DNA of 17,356 nucleotides from RUG563 sp964549135. Its GTDB lineage: Bacteria; Bacillota; Clostridia; Christensenellales; Aristaeellaceae. Positions 1 to 6,187 of the stretch are shown here, piece by piece (the first letter of the stretch is position 1; every line of letters starts with the position of its first letter). Both the position numbers and the translations under genes were made by a program. Below the pieces are notes generated by a model that saw nothing but the letters and a program-made list of their open reading frames with translations, was not told where the DNA came from and ran no database searches. The stretch lies in NCBI GenBank assembly GCA_964549135.1, contig CAZJUJ010000059.1, forward strand, positions 1-17,356. Reading direction: 5' to 3'.

Positions 1-2
1 TG

Positions 3-176
3 GACAAAGTATTCCCCTCCAGTTTGTGGATTGTTGCATTTTCATTTTAACTGTTCGGGCTTACTTTGTCTTCTCTTTTTTGGCTGCACCCCAACTTTTA
101 TTATAGAGCCATTATTCTTGGCCTGATCGGCATGCTGTATAACGTGATCAATATGGTCATCATGTTCTCGGCATAA
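3..176 (+). pseudogene. C-terminal remnant of an unidentified membrane protein, with in-frame stop
   Basis: Reading in the frame that ends at the TAA of 174-176, the translation is strongly hydrophobic and ends in a membrane-like stretch, LIGMLYNVINMVIMFSA. The same frame is open from the window edge but is broken by a TAA at 48-50; the peptide before it (DKVFPSSLWIVAFSF) is also hydrophobic. No start codon with a ribosome binding site lies after the internal stop, so the downstream part is unlikely to be an independent gene. The stretch is visibly more AT-rich than the rest of the window. I read it as the 3' end of a decayed or interrupted gene entering from the left. A sequencing error, or a short chance open frame in AT-rich DNA, is possible. 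The family is not recognised. Confidence 0.35.
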
Positions 177-194
177 AACCGGAGATGGAAAGGC

Positions 195-415
195 GGAAGG
201 AAATATTGCGGGGAACCATTCTTTGATAGCAAAGAATGGTTTTCTGCATCCCTCCAAGAAAGCTGTAGGGGATAAAACGGTTTTTTTGCTTCACTGGCAT
301 CCAACTTGGTTTTGCCTTTCTAAGAATCATCCAGAGCCGGTTTTCGGGAGGGCGCGGGAGGGTGCTTTTGACGCAAAAGCATCCTCCCGCAATTATTCCC
401 CCCGTTCCACCCCCG
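195..415. repeat. Palindromic intergenic repeat, copy 1 (collapsed centre)
   Basis: Two inverted arms related to those at 8427-8766 and 12601-12932. The left arm (about 195-275) carries a hairpin at 208-247, with stem GCGGGGAACCATTCTTTG, loop ATAG, 18 pairs of which three are G.U wobbles. It is followed by a diverged version of the CCCTCC...GGGGAT segment. The right arm (about 288-415) starts GCTTCACTGGCATCCAAC, contains CCAGAGCCGGTTTTCGGGAG, then a hairpin at 354-390 (GCGGGAGGGTGCTTTTG, loop ACG, 17 pairs with one wobble) and a tail CAATTATTCCCC. The central hairpin present in the other two copies is missing here, and the left arm appears truncated near its inner end. No gene lies in 177-556; this repeat fills most of that gap. 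Confidence 0.75.
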
Positions 416-493
416 TTCCCCATCCCCCGTCCGGAATATTTTTTTCTGCGGCAGGAAACGATATCTTTACGGCGAATATGTATTTGGCGAATC

Positions 494-525
494 ACCGGGA
501 TGCCGGTTACGGCTTCCGGTTTTTT
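494..525 (+). terminator. Terminator-like or attenuator hairpin in front of mrp
   Basis: Nested stem: ACCGG (494-498) pairs with CCGGT (516-520), and inside it GCCG (502-505) pairs with CGGC (510-513) around a GTTA loop; a run of six T follows (520-525). The shape is that of an intrinsic terminator on the plus strand. It ends 31 nt before the mrp start, with no gene directly upstream, so it would act in the mrp leader or stop read-through from the left. The outer stem is only five pairs. No convincing promoter was found between 416 and 493. Confidence 0.4.
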
Positions 526-556
526 ATGCGAAGAAAAAGGAAAGAAGGGAAATTTG

Positions 557-1375
557 ATGAGCGAATGCACCCATGATTGCTCTTCCTGCAGTGCCAATTG
601 CTCCAGCCGGGATCCCAAGAGCCTGCTGGAAAAGCCGCATGCAAGCGCGAACATCAAAAAAGTAATTGCCGTAATGAGCGGCAAGGGCGGCGTGGGAAAA
701 TCCATGGTAACCGCCATGCTGGCCGTGCTGGCCCAGCGCGCCGGGTATAAAACCGCGATTCTGGATGCCGATATTACCGGCCCCTCCATCCCCAAGGCCT
801 TTGGCATTAAGGAAAAGGCCATGGGCAATGATGAGGGCATTCTGCCCGCCGTCAGCAAGACCGGCATTAAGGTAATGAGCGTCAATCTCCTGCTGGAGGA
901 GGAAAATACCCCTGTCGTCTGGCGCGGCCCGGTCATCGCCGGTACCGTCAAGCAATTCTGGACGGATGTGCTTTGGGGCGATATTGACGTGATGTTTATT
1001 GATATGCCTCCGGGAACGGGGGATGTGCCGCTGACCGTATTCCAGTCCGTACCGGTGGACGCCGCCGTTATGGTGGCCACGCCCCAGGCGCTGGTGGGCA
1101 TGATCGTGGAAAAGGCCATGAACATGGCCAACATGATGAATGTGCCCATGGCCGGCCTGGTGGAAAACATGAGCTATGCCCTCTGCCCCGATTGCGGCAA
1201 GCATGTGGAGGTATTCGGCGAAAGCCATGTGGAAGAAACCGCCCGCCGCTTTGATACCCAGGTGCTGGGCCGTCTGCCCATCAATCATAAGCTGGCCGCC
1301 GCCTGCGATGCCGGGCTGATTGAGCTTTTTGAGGGCGATTGGCTGGATGATGCCATCCGCCAGCTGCTGGGATAA
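557..1375 (+). CDS. mrp: Mrp/Nbp35-type iron-sulfur carrier P-loop ATPase
   Basis: A 272-residue cytosolic ATPase of the Mrp/ApbC/Nbp35 family, which binds and transfers Fe-S clusters to client apoproteins. The deviant Walker A motif SGKGGVGKS is at residues 41-49, followed by LDADITGPSIP (about 69-78) and the switch motif FIDMPPGTGD (147-156). C210 and C213 in CPDCG form the CxxC that holds the bridging cluster at the dimer interface. The N-terminus adds four cysteines (C4, C8, C11, C15), resembling the extra N-terminal cluster site of Nbp35 proteins; no N-terminal MIP18/DUF59 domain is present. The start at 557 was chosen because the protein aligns as a whole from there and a purine-rich AAAGGAAAGAAGGGA precedes it; open frame further upstream is repeat sequence. 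It stands alone, downstream of a hairpin at 494-525 and convergent with the AraC gene. Confidence 0.93.
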   Translation: MSECTHDCSSCSANCSSRDPKSLLEKPHASANIKKVIAVMSGKGGVGKSMVTAMLAVLAQRAGYKTAILDADITGPSIPKAFGIKEKAMGNDEGILPAVSKTGIKVMSVNLLLEEENTPVVWRGPVIAGTVKQFWTDVLWGDIDVMFIDMPPGTGDVPLTVFQSVPVDAAVMVATPQALVGMIVEKAMNMANMMNVPMAGLVENMSYALCPDCGKHVEVFGESHVEETARRFDTQVLGRLPINHKLAAACDAGLIELFEGDWLDDAIRQLLG

Positions 1376-1391
1376 AAAAACGATAGAAAAA

Positions 1392-1428
1392 AGGCCCTTC
1401 GCCGATCGGAAACGACAGCGGAGGGCCT
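1392..1428 (-). terminator. Terminator of the AraC-type gene (possibly bidirectional)
   Basis: AGGCCCTTCGC (1392-1402) pairs with GCGGAGGGCCT (1418-1428), with one wobble or mismatch depending on strand. On the minus strand the stem is followed by a long T-rich tract (complement of 1372-1391), a good intrinsic terminator for the gene ending at 1460. On the plus strand the hairpin follows mrp but only TGTTCCTTT comes after it, so it is weak in that direction. It shares sequence with the hairpins at 3201-3240 and 9701-9738. Confidence 0.8.
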
Positions 1429-1459
1429 GTTCCTTTGCGGGGCCGCGGCGGCCCTTTTC

Positions 1460-2239
1460 CTATCGGCTCTGCTTTTTCTTGCGATAGGAGAGGGGCGTCT
1501 GGCCGGTTTGGCGCTTGAAAACATAATTCATGTAGGCCTGGCTTTCATAGCCGCAGGAAACGGCAATTTCGCTTAAGGGCTGCTGGGTGGATGCCAGCAG
1601 CTTTTTTGCATAGCTCAAACGCACCTGGCCCAGATATTCATGGGGCGATATGCCCAGCACGCTCTGGAATTTCATGCGAAAAAAATTCCGGCTCAAGTGG
1701 GCAATGGCCGCCAGACGCTCCAGATCCAGCTTTTCATCAAAATGCTGATCCATATATTCCTTGGCGGCCAATAGATCGGGCGAGAGAAGTTCCTGCACCG
1801 GGGGCGAAAGGGGCTCCTGCTGCAATTGGGCGGCGGCCTCGGCAATCAGGGCGCACAGGGCGCTTTGCTGGGCAAAATAACGGGCCGCACCCACGGGCTC
1901 CTCCCCATGGGCGATATCCGCCATCAGGATTTTCAGCCGCCCATCGGATAGAATGGTGGTGGAGGGCAGGGCATGCAATAGACTCAGCACATGGGGATCC
2001 TCGCAGGAAAATTTGACGAAACGGGCCTCAAAGGTGCCGATGGTGAAGCGCTGGGCCCCGGGCTTGGCCAGAATCAGCCGATTGGGAATATGGGGATAGC
2101 TGACGCCATCAATGTAGGAAAAGCCCGTACCCACCTGAATGATCTCCATTTCAAATAGCTCCACCCGGCGCAGGGGCGTCACATTCTCGCTGAATACGCT
2201 CCTGGAGCGGAAATATCCGCACTGGCATAGCTTCAGCAC
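1460..2239 (-). CDS. AraC/XylS-family transcriptional regulator
   Basis: A 259-residue DNA-binding regulator. Residues about 20-110 look like the cupin-like sensing arm of AraC proteins (the RRVELFEMEIIQVGTGFSYIDG start, then alternating strands). Residues about 154-255 form the two helix-turn-helix C-terminal domain, with LERLAAIAHLSRNFFRMKF as the first motif and LSEIAVSCGYESQAYMNYVFKR as the second; the latter carries the family signature GYxSxxYxxxxFKRxxGxTPxxYR. The start is read as GTG at 2239, behind AAGGGGGG, because the RRVELFE strand belongs to the domain; an ATG at 2149 with GGAG upstream would remove it. It is transcribed away from the GH16 gene with 133 bp between them, the usual layout for an AraC regulator controlling a neighbouring carbohydrate gene. 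The inducer is unknown. Confidence 0.9.
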   Translation of the reverse strand: MLKLCQCGYFRSRSVFSENVTPLRRVELFEMEIIQVGTGFSYIDGVSYPHIPNRLILAKPGAQRFTIGTFEARFVKFSCEDPHVLSLLHALPSTTILSDGRLKILMADIAHGEEPVGAARYFAQQSALCALIAEAAAQLQQEPLSPPVQELLSPDLLAAKEYMDQHFDEKLDLERLAAIAHLSRNFFRMKFQSVLGISPHEYLGQVRLSYAKKLLASTQQPLSEIAVSCGYESQAYMNYVFKRQTGQTPLSYRKKKQSR

Positions 2240-2318
2240 GGCGCGCCCCCCTTCCCGGAAAAGCCGTTGGATTTCTAAAAAAATGCATGAAAAATCGAAA
2301 GCCTGCCGCGTTTTTCCG

Positions 2319-2336
2319 TGCTATTCTAATATAGCA
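2319..2336. promoter_or_regulatory. Small inverted repeat in the AraC/GH16 divergent region
   Basis: TGCTAT (2319-2324) and ATAGCA (2331-2336) are inverted around TCTAAT. The site lies in the AT-richer core of the 133-bp divergent region, 37 bp before the GH16 start. It overlaps possible -10 sequences (TATTCT, TAATAT), but no matching -35 box was found. It could be a regulator site or chance. Confidence 0.25.
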
Positions 2337-2372
2337 GGTTCAATCGGGAAAAACAAGAGGAGGGAAAAAATA

Positions 2373-3188
2373 ATGCAGCAATACGAAGTGGCGGGCCATG
2401 CGCCCAGCCTTCTGCCTGAGGGAAGGCAATGGAAAATGGTATGGAGCGATGAATTTGACGGCACGGCGCTGGATGAAAGCAAATGGGATTACCGTTTGTC
2501 CATGATGGGCCGGGAGCATCCCGCCTGGGTGCGCGGCGGCGTGCATCTGGATGGAGAAAGCCATGCGGTGTTTACGCTGATGGAGCAGGAGGGCCGCATG
2601 GTCAGCGCGCAATTGCAGACGGGCTATAATTTTATGGATCAGCCCGTAACCCCCACCACCTTCGGCCAGGATCATCTGCAATGGAATATCGGCAAGCTCC
2701 GAAAGAGCAAATTTCTGCATCGCTATGGCTATTACGAATGCCGCTGCCGTCTGCAGCAGAAGGAGGGCTGGTGGAGCGCCTTCTGGATTCAATCGCCCAT
2801 CATCGGCGCAAGCCTGAATCCTGCGGAAACCGGATCGGAAATCGATGTGATGGAATGCTTCAGCCCCGGGGATATTGCGCGGCATAACGTTTTCACCGGC
2901 GGCTATGGCCTGGATATGCGCTGCGCCAGCGCCGGGGGCAAGCGCGTGGAGCCGGGGGAATACCATACCTTCGGCCTTCTGTGGGAGGAAACGGGCTATA
3001 CCTTCTATATCGATGGCCAGGAGGATGGGCATATCGATTGCCTTGTCTCCAAGCGCCCCGAATTCATCCTCATTTCCACCGAGGTAAAGGGCTATCGCCT
3101 GGAAGCGCATCAGGCGCTGCCCGAGGCCCGGGCGGCGCGGGGCGATACTTTCCTGGTGGATCATGTGCGCGTATTTGACGCGGAATAA
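2373..3188 (+). CDS. Glycoside hydrolase family 16 protein, no signal peptide
   Basis: A 271-residue protein with the GH16 fold hallmarks. The N-terminal WKMVWSDEFDGTALDESKW (about residues 20-38) is the typical family opening. GYYECRCRLQQKEGWWSAFWIQ (119-140) precedes the catalytic motif GSEIDVMECF, in which E156 would be the nucleophile, D158 the helper and E161 the acid/base. A late FILISTEVKGY strand and a C-terminal VDHVRVF strand close the sandwich. GH16 enzymes cleave beta-1,3/1,4-glucans and marine galactans; the exact substrate cannot be read from this sequence. There is no signal peptide or wall anchor, so the enzyme should stay in the cytosol and act on imported oligosaccharides. 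The start follows an AGAGGAGGG site at about 2356-2364. It is probably controlled by the divergent AraC regulator. Confidence 0.88.
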   Translation: MQQYEVAGHAPSLLPEGRQWKMVWSDEFDGTALDESKWDYRLSMMGREHPAWVRGGVHLDGESHAVFTLMEQEGRMVSAQLQTGYNFMDQPVTPTTFGQDHLQWNIGKLRKSKFLHRYGYYECRCRLQQKEGWWSAFWIQSPIIGASLNPAETGSEIDVMECFSPGDIARHNVFTGGYGLDMRCASAGGKRVEPGEYHTFGLLWEETGYTFYIDGQEDGHIDCLVSKRPEFILISTEVKGYRLEAHQALPEARAARGDTFLVDHVRVFDAE

Positions 3189-3200
3189 CAGGCAAGCGCA

Positions 3201-3240
3201 AAAGACCCTCCGCCGCCGGAAAGGCAGCGAAGGGTCTTTT
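3201..3240. terminator. Bidirectional terminator between GH16 and MATE genes
   Basis: AAAGACCCTCCGC (3201-3213) pairs with GCGAAGGGTCTTT (3227-3239), with one C.A mismatch on the plus strand that becomes a G.U pair on the minus strand. TTTTTT follows on the plus strand, and TTTTGCGC follows on the minus strand. It separates two convergent genes, so it can serve both. Confidence 0.85.
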
Positions 3241-3274
3241 TTGCAGCAGGAAAAGGGCTTTTTCTGCCCGCCGC

Positions 3275-4654
3275 TTACGGGCTCAGGCGCATTTTTTCCT
3301 GCATCTCCCGGCCAATCCGCGAAAGCAGGATCACCCCCAGAATAGACGAAAGCACGGCGGTGCCGCCCATATTGAGCCAAATGCCATCCAGGCCCAGGCC
3401 CCAGAGCGCGCCCAGCATCAGCACAGGGAAAACAAAGGCGATGGAAACCGACATAATTGTTGCCTGCACCGGCTTTTCAATGGCGCTGAGGAAGCCCTGA
3501 GTAGTAATGGATACCCAGCGGAAGAGATAGGCAAAGCAGAACAGGCGAATGGCATGGGTGGAAAGGGCCAGCAGCGCTTCATCCTCTGCACTGGCAAAAA
3601 TGGAGGCCAGCGGCCCGGGAAAGAGAAACATGACGGCGGTGGCGGCAACGCCCACAACGGCGGTGCCGATATAGCTGCACCGGGCAATCTGCCGCACCCG
3701 GCGATAATTTCCCGCGCCCCAGTTAAAGCCCAGGGCGGGCGAAAGGGCATCGCTCATGCCATAGAGCAGGGGCTGGCATAGATCGCTGGCATACATCAGC
3801 ACCGCATACGCCGCCACCGCAGTAGTGCCGCCCCCCGGGCCCAGGTATTGGACGCCCAGGCGCATCAGGCTGATGTTCATCAGAATGGAGGTGACGCGCC
3901 CGGCCACATTGCTCAGAAAAACAGGCGAGCCGCAGGCGGCAATTTTCTTAAAAAGAGCGATGCTGAAGCGGGGACGGACGAATTGCAGCAGGGTGGTGCA
4001 CCGCAGGAAGGGGATCATGGCCAGGGCGGAGCAGAGGCAAAGGGAAAGGGAGGTGGCCAGGGCAGAGCCCGCCACATCCATCCCCATGACCAATAGAAAC
4101 AGCACCAGCAGCCCGATGGTGACCACATTGGAGCCGACATTGATGAGCATGCTGGTTTTCACATAGCCGCTGATCCTCAGATAATTATCCATGGCGAAAA
4201 AGATGGTGGTGACGGGGCTGCAGAGCGCAAAGGTGCGCAGATAACGCACGGAGGTATCCAGCAGCGCATCATCCGCGCCCATCATCCGGCACAGGGGCTC
4301 CGCCGCCAAATACATCGCCGTGCCCATCAGCACGGAGGTAATAAAGATCATCAGCACCGAGCAGGAAAAGGCGTTATTGGCCGTCTGATGATCCTGCTTG
4401 CCCAGAGCCACGGAAATCGGCACCGATGCGCCCACGCCGATCAGATCGGCCAGAGAAAAATTGATCATCACCAGGGGCATGGCGATATTCACCGCGGCAA
4501 AGGCGGTTTCGCCCAGCCTTTGCCCAATGAACGCCCCCTCGATAATGCTGTAGATGGACATGGCAAACATGCTGATCATTCCCGGCAGGGCGATCACCCA
4601 GAAAAGCCGCCAGGGCGGCATAGTGGCATACATTTTTTCCGTATCGTGTTTCAT
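3275..4654 (-). CDS. MATE family multidrug efflux transporter
   Basis: A 459-residue integral membrane protein with about 12 hydrophobic segments in two similar halves, the size and layout of MATE (MatE) Na+ or H+ coupled drug/organic cation exporters. The opening WRLFWVIALPGMISMFAMSIYSIIEGAFIGQRLG matches the first MATE helix pair (PxxxxxxxxxxYxxxDxxFIG pattern, with E replacing D). The second half repeats it in LFKKIAACGSPVFLSNVAGRVTSILMN. The start at 4654 has GGAAGGAG eight bases upstream; the frame is open further but overlaps the marR gene. The gene begins 14 bp after marR ends, so the two are one transcript. MarR-MATE pairing suggests substrate-responsive export; the substrate is not known. 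Confidence 0.92.
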   Translation of the reverse strand: MKHDTEKMYATMPPWRLFWVIALPGMISMFAMSIYSIIEGAFIGQRLGETAFAAVNIAMPLVMINFSLADLIGVGASVPISVALGKQDHQTANNAFSCSVLMIFITSVLMGTAMYLAAEPLCRMMGADDALLDTSVRYLRTFALCSPVTTIFFAMDNYLRISGYVKTSMLINVGSNVVTIGLLVLFLLVMGMDVAGSALATSLSLCLCSALAMIPFLRCTTLLQFVRPRFSIALFKKIAACGSPVFLSNVAGRVTSILMNISLMRLGVQYLGPGGGTTAVAAYAVLMYASDLCQPLLYGMSDALSPALGFNWGAGNYRRVRQIARCSYIGTAVVGVAATAVMFLFPGPLASIFASAEDEALLALSTHAIRLFCFAYLFRWVSITTQGFLSAIEKPVQATIMSVSIAFVFPVLMLGALWGLGLDGIWLNMGGTAVLSSILGVILLSRIGREMQEKMRLSP

Positions 4655-4668
4655 GGGGCTCCTTCCTT

Positions 4669-5103
4669 TCAGAGACGACTGATTTTTTCCTTCAGCCCAT
4701 TGAGAAATTTTTCGGTCAGCGCCAGATAACTCTGCACGTCCTCTTGGGGCCATTCCGCCAGAATCTCATCCTCTGCCTGCATCAAAAGGATCACTGTTTT
4801 CCCGGCCAGGGCGCGGCCCGCCTGGGTAAGATGGACATTTTTCGCCCGGGGCCCGGCGGCCGTCAGATGAATCAGCCCCTGCCCCTCCATTTTCCGCAGG
4901 GCGGAATTGACGGTCTGCTTGCTCAGCGCCGTAATCCGGACGATTTTCCCCAGCGGGCAGGGCTCCCCAACCCAGCAAAGGGTGTAGAGAATCAGCTGCG
5001 TGCTATTGGACAGGCCGAATTTCAGCGCCGCATCATGATACGCCGCCTCGATCTCACCCTGCAGATGATTGCAGCGCCGCATGCTGTTTGAAAAAGTGAA
5101 CAT
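4669..5103 (-). CDS. MarR-family transcriptional regulator of the MATE operon
   Basis: A 144-residue winged-helix regulator. The segment STQLILYTLCWVGEPCPLGKIVRITALSKQTVNSALRKMEGQGLI (about 34-78) is the helix-turn-helix of MarR proteins, where SKQTVNSALRKME is the recognition helix. AAGPRAKNVHLTQAGRAL (82-99) is the wing, and flanking helices would form the dimer. The start at 5103 has GGGAGGGAG upstream; a start at 5169 would place coding sequence over the promoter and is rejected. It is the first gene of the operon with the MATE transporter. The promoter carries two near-identical palindromic sites, so it most likely represses its own operon until a ligand binds. Confidence 0.9.
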   Translation of the reverse strand: MFTFSNSMRRCNHLQGEIEAAYHDAALKFGLSNSTQLILYTLCWVGEPCPLGKIVRITALSKQTVNSALRKMEGQGLIHLTAAGPRAKNVHLTQAGRALAGKTVILLMQAEDEILAEWPQEDVQSYLALTEKFLNGLKEKISRL

Positions 5104-5120
5104 TCCGGCTCCCTCCCCTT

Positions 5121-5169
5121 GTACGAAAGCATACCAGGGTATTATAGGTACGAAAGCGTACATTGTCAA
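5121..5169 (-). promoter_or_regulatory. marR-MATE promoter with two likely MarR operators
   Basis: On the minus strand a consensus sigma-A promoter is present: TTGACA (5169-5164), 17-bp spacer, TATAAT (5146-5141). The spacer is filled by GTACGCTTTCGTAC (5161-5148), a palindrome with arms GTACG/CGTAC. A second copy, GTATGCTTTCGTAC (5134-5121), starts at the expected transcription start. The two copies are 27 bp apart in direct orientation. A dimer on either site would block RNA polymerase. The leader to the marR start is about 30 nt. Confidence 0.85.
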
Positions 5170-5240
5170 GAGGGAAACCTGCCATTTTCCGGGATTTTCA
5201 TCTGCCGGAGGGCATCCCCGGGCGGCAGACAGCGCAAAGA

Positions 5241-5280
5241 AAAAAGCACCGGCTGCTTTTTCAGAAGCCGATGCTTTTTT
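5241..5280 (-). terminator. Terminator of the zinc-ribbon/SHOCT operon
   Basis: GCACCGGCT (5246-5254) pairs with AGCCGATGC (5266-5274), with one C.A mismatch on the plus strand that is G.U on the minus strand. On the minus strand it is followed by TTTTTTCTTT. It lies 43 bp beyond the stop of the last operon gene. T residues also follow on the plus strand, but no plus-strand gene precedes it. Confidence 0.8.
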
Positions 5281-5316
5281 CGATTCAGCAAAGGAAGCTA
5301 TTTCCCGCCGGGGTGC

Positions 5317-6174
5317 TTATTTCCCGGCCTGTGCCATCAGATCGGGCAGCAATTGATCATAGCCCTTATTCTTCAGCACATAGGTGCGGTCTGCCGTGAT
5401 GAAAAATTCTTTCTTATTCTGAAGCCCGCAATGGGATATCGCCGTCAGCGGAATGGCCAGCCAGGGCCTGGGGCCCGCCCCGGAGGCGCTCTTTACGCCC
5501 TCGGCAATCAGCGAGCCGATGAGGCCGCCGCCCATACGGGCCGCGAAGCCCGCATTTCTTGAAGCGCTGCTTTCGCGGCTGAACAGAAGGCGCTGATTGG
5601 TGATTTCCAGCGAATAGGCATATTTGCCGCCCTCGGGCTGCAGCAGCACGATTTCATGGCTGCCGCGCACATTCCTTTCCCCCGGGAGCCTTTCCCATTT
5701 CTTCATGCCCTCATCGGCATACTGCACCTTCGGGGCCGGGGCAGCGGGGGCAGCTGGGGCGGGCTGGGGCGCGGCGGGCACATGCATCTGCTGGCCGCAG
5801 GCGGCGCAGAAGCGGCTGCCCGCAGGATTGGCCTGTCCGCAATGGGGGCAATAGCCCGGGGCAGGGCTGGGCTGCGCAGGGGCGGCAGACCGGGGCGCGG
5901 CGGCCTCCTGCATCACAAAGCCGCTTCCGTTTACCGGCTCGGGCAGATCGGGCTGCTGGCGCTGCAGCTCCTGCAGCTTGCGCTGCAATTCCGCAATTTC
6001 CTGCTGGCGCTTTCTCTCCTGCTGGATTTTTTCCTGCCGCAGCCGTTCCTTTTCGATGAGCGCCTGCTGGGCCTCCTCCTGGCGCTTCTTTTCCAGCATG
6101 ATGTTGGCGCGCATGATCACGCCGTCCAGTTCCTCCGCGGTGAGGGCATTGAGCATTTTCAGAATTTCGTTCAT
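5317..6174 (-). CDS. Coiled-coil, zinc-ribbon and PH/GRAM-like domain protein
   Basis: A 285-residue soluble protein of unknown function. Residues about 22-74 form a highly charged Q/K/E/R-rich coiled coil. A zinc ribbon follows (C109-x2-C112 and C123-x2-C126, CPHCG and CAACG), flanked by Pro/Ala-rich linkers at about 91-107 and 132-150. Residues about 165-280 are beta-rich with YSLEITNQRLLFSR, IPLTAISHCGLQNKKEFFIT and DRTYVLKNK, a pattern I recognise from bacterial PH-like/GRAM domains; this assignment is inference. A Gly-rich patch (ARMGGGLIGSLIAEGV, about 212-227) interrupts the domain. The start at 6174 has GGGAGG upstream; an in-frame ATG at 6195 lies inside the previous gene. It is the last gene of a three-gene operon, 13 bp after the SHOCT gene. 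Confidence 0.85.
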   Translation of the reverse strand: MNEILKMLNALTAEELDGVIMRANIMLEKKRQEEAQQALIEKERLRQEKIQQERKRQQEIAELQRKLQELQRQQPDLPEPVNGSGFVMQEAAAPRSAAPAQPSPAPGYCPHCGQANPAGSRFCAACGQQMHVPAAPQPAPAAPAAPAPKVQYADEGMKKWERLPGERNVRGSHEIVLLQPEGGKYAYSLEITNQRLLFSRESSASRNAGFAARMGGGLIGSLIAEGVKSASGAGPRPWLAIPLTAISHCGLQNKKEFFITADRTYVLKNKGYDQLLPDLMAQAGK

Positions 6175-6187
6175 GGGGGCCTCCCTG

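Noticed and set aside
481..545. TTGGCG-17-TTACGG as an mrp promoter
   Set aside because: The -10 match is too poor, and it overlaps the terminator-like hairpin.
160..1170. A 336-codon minus-strand open frame across the repeat and mrp
   Set aside because: It reads opposite the conserved mrp motifs and through a noncoding repeat.
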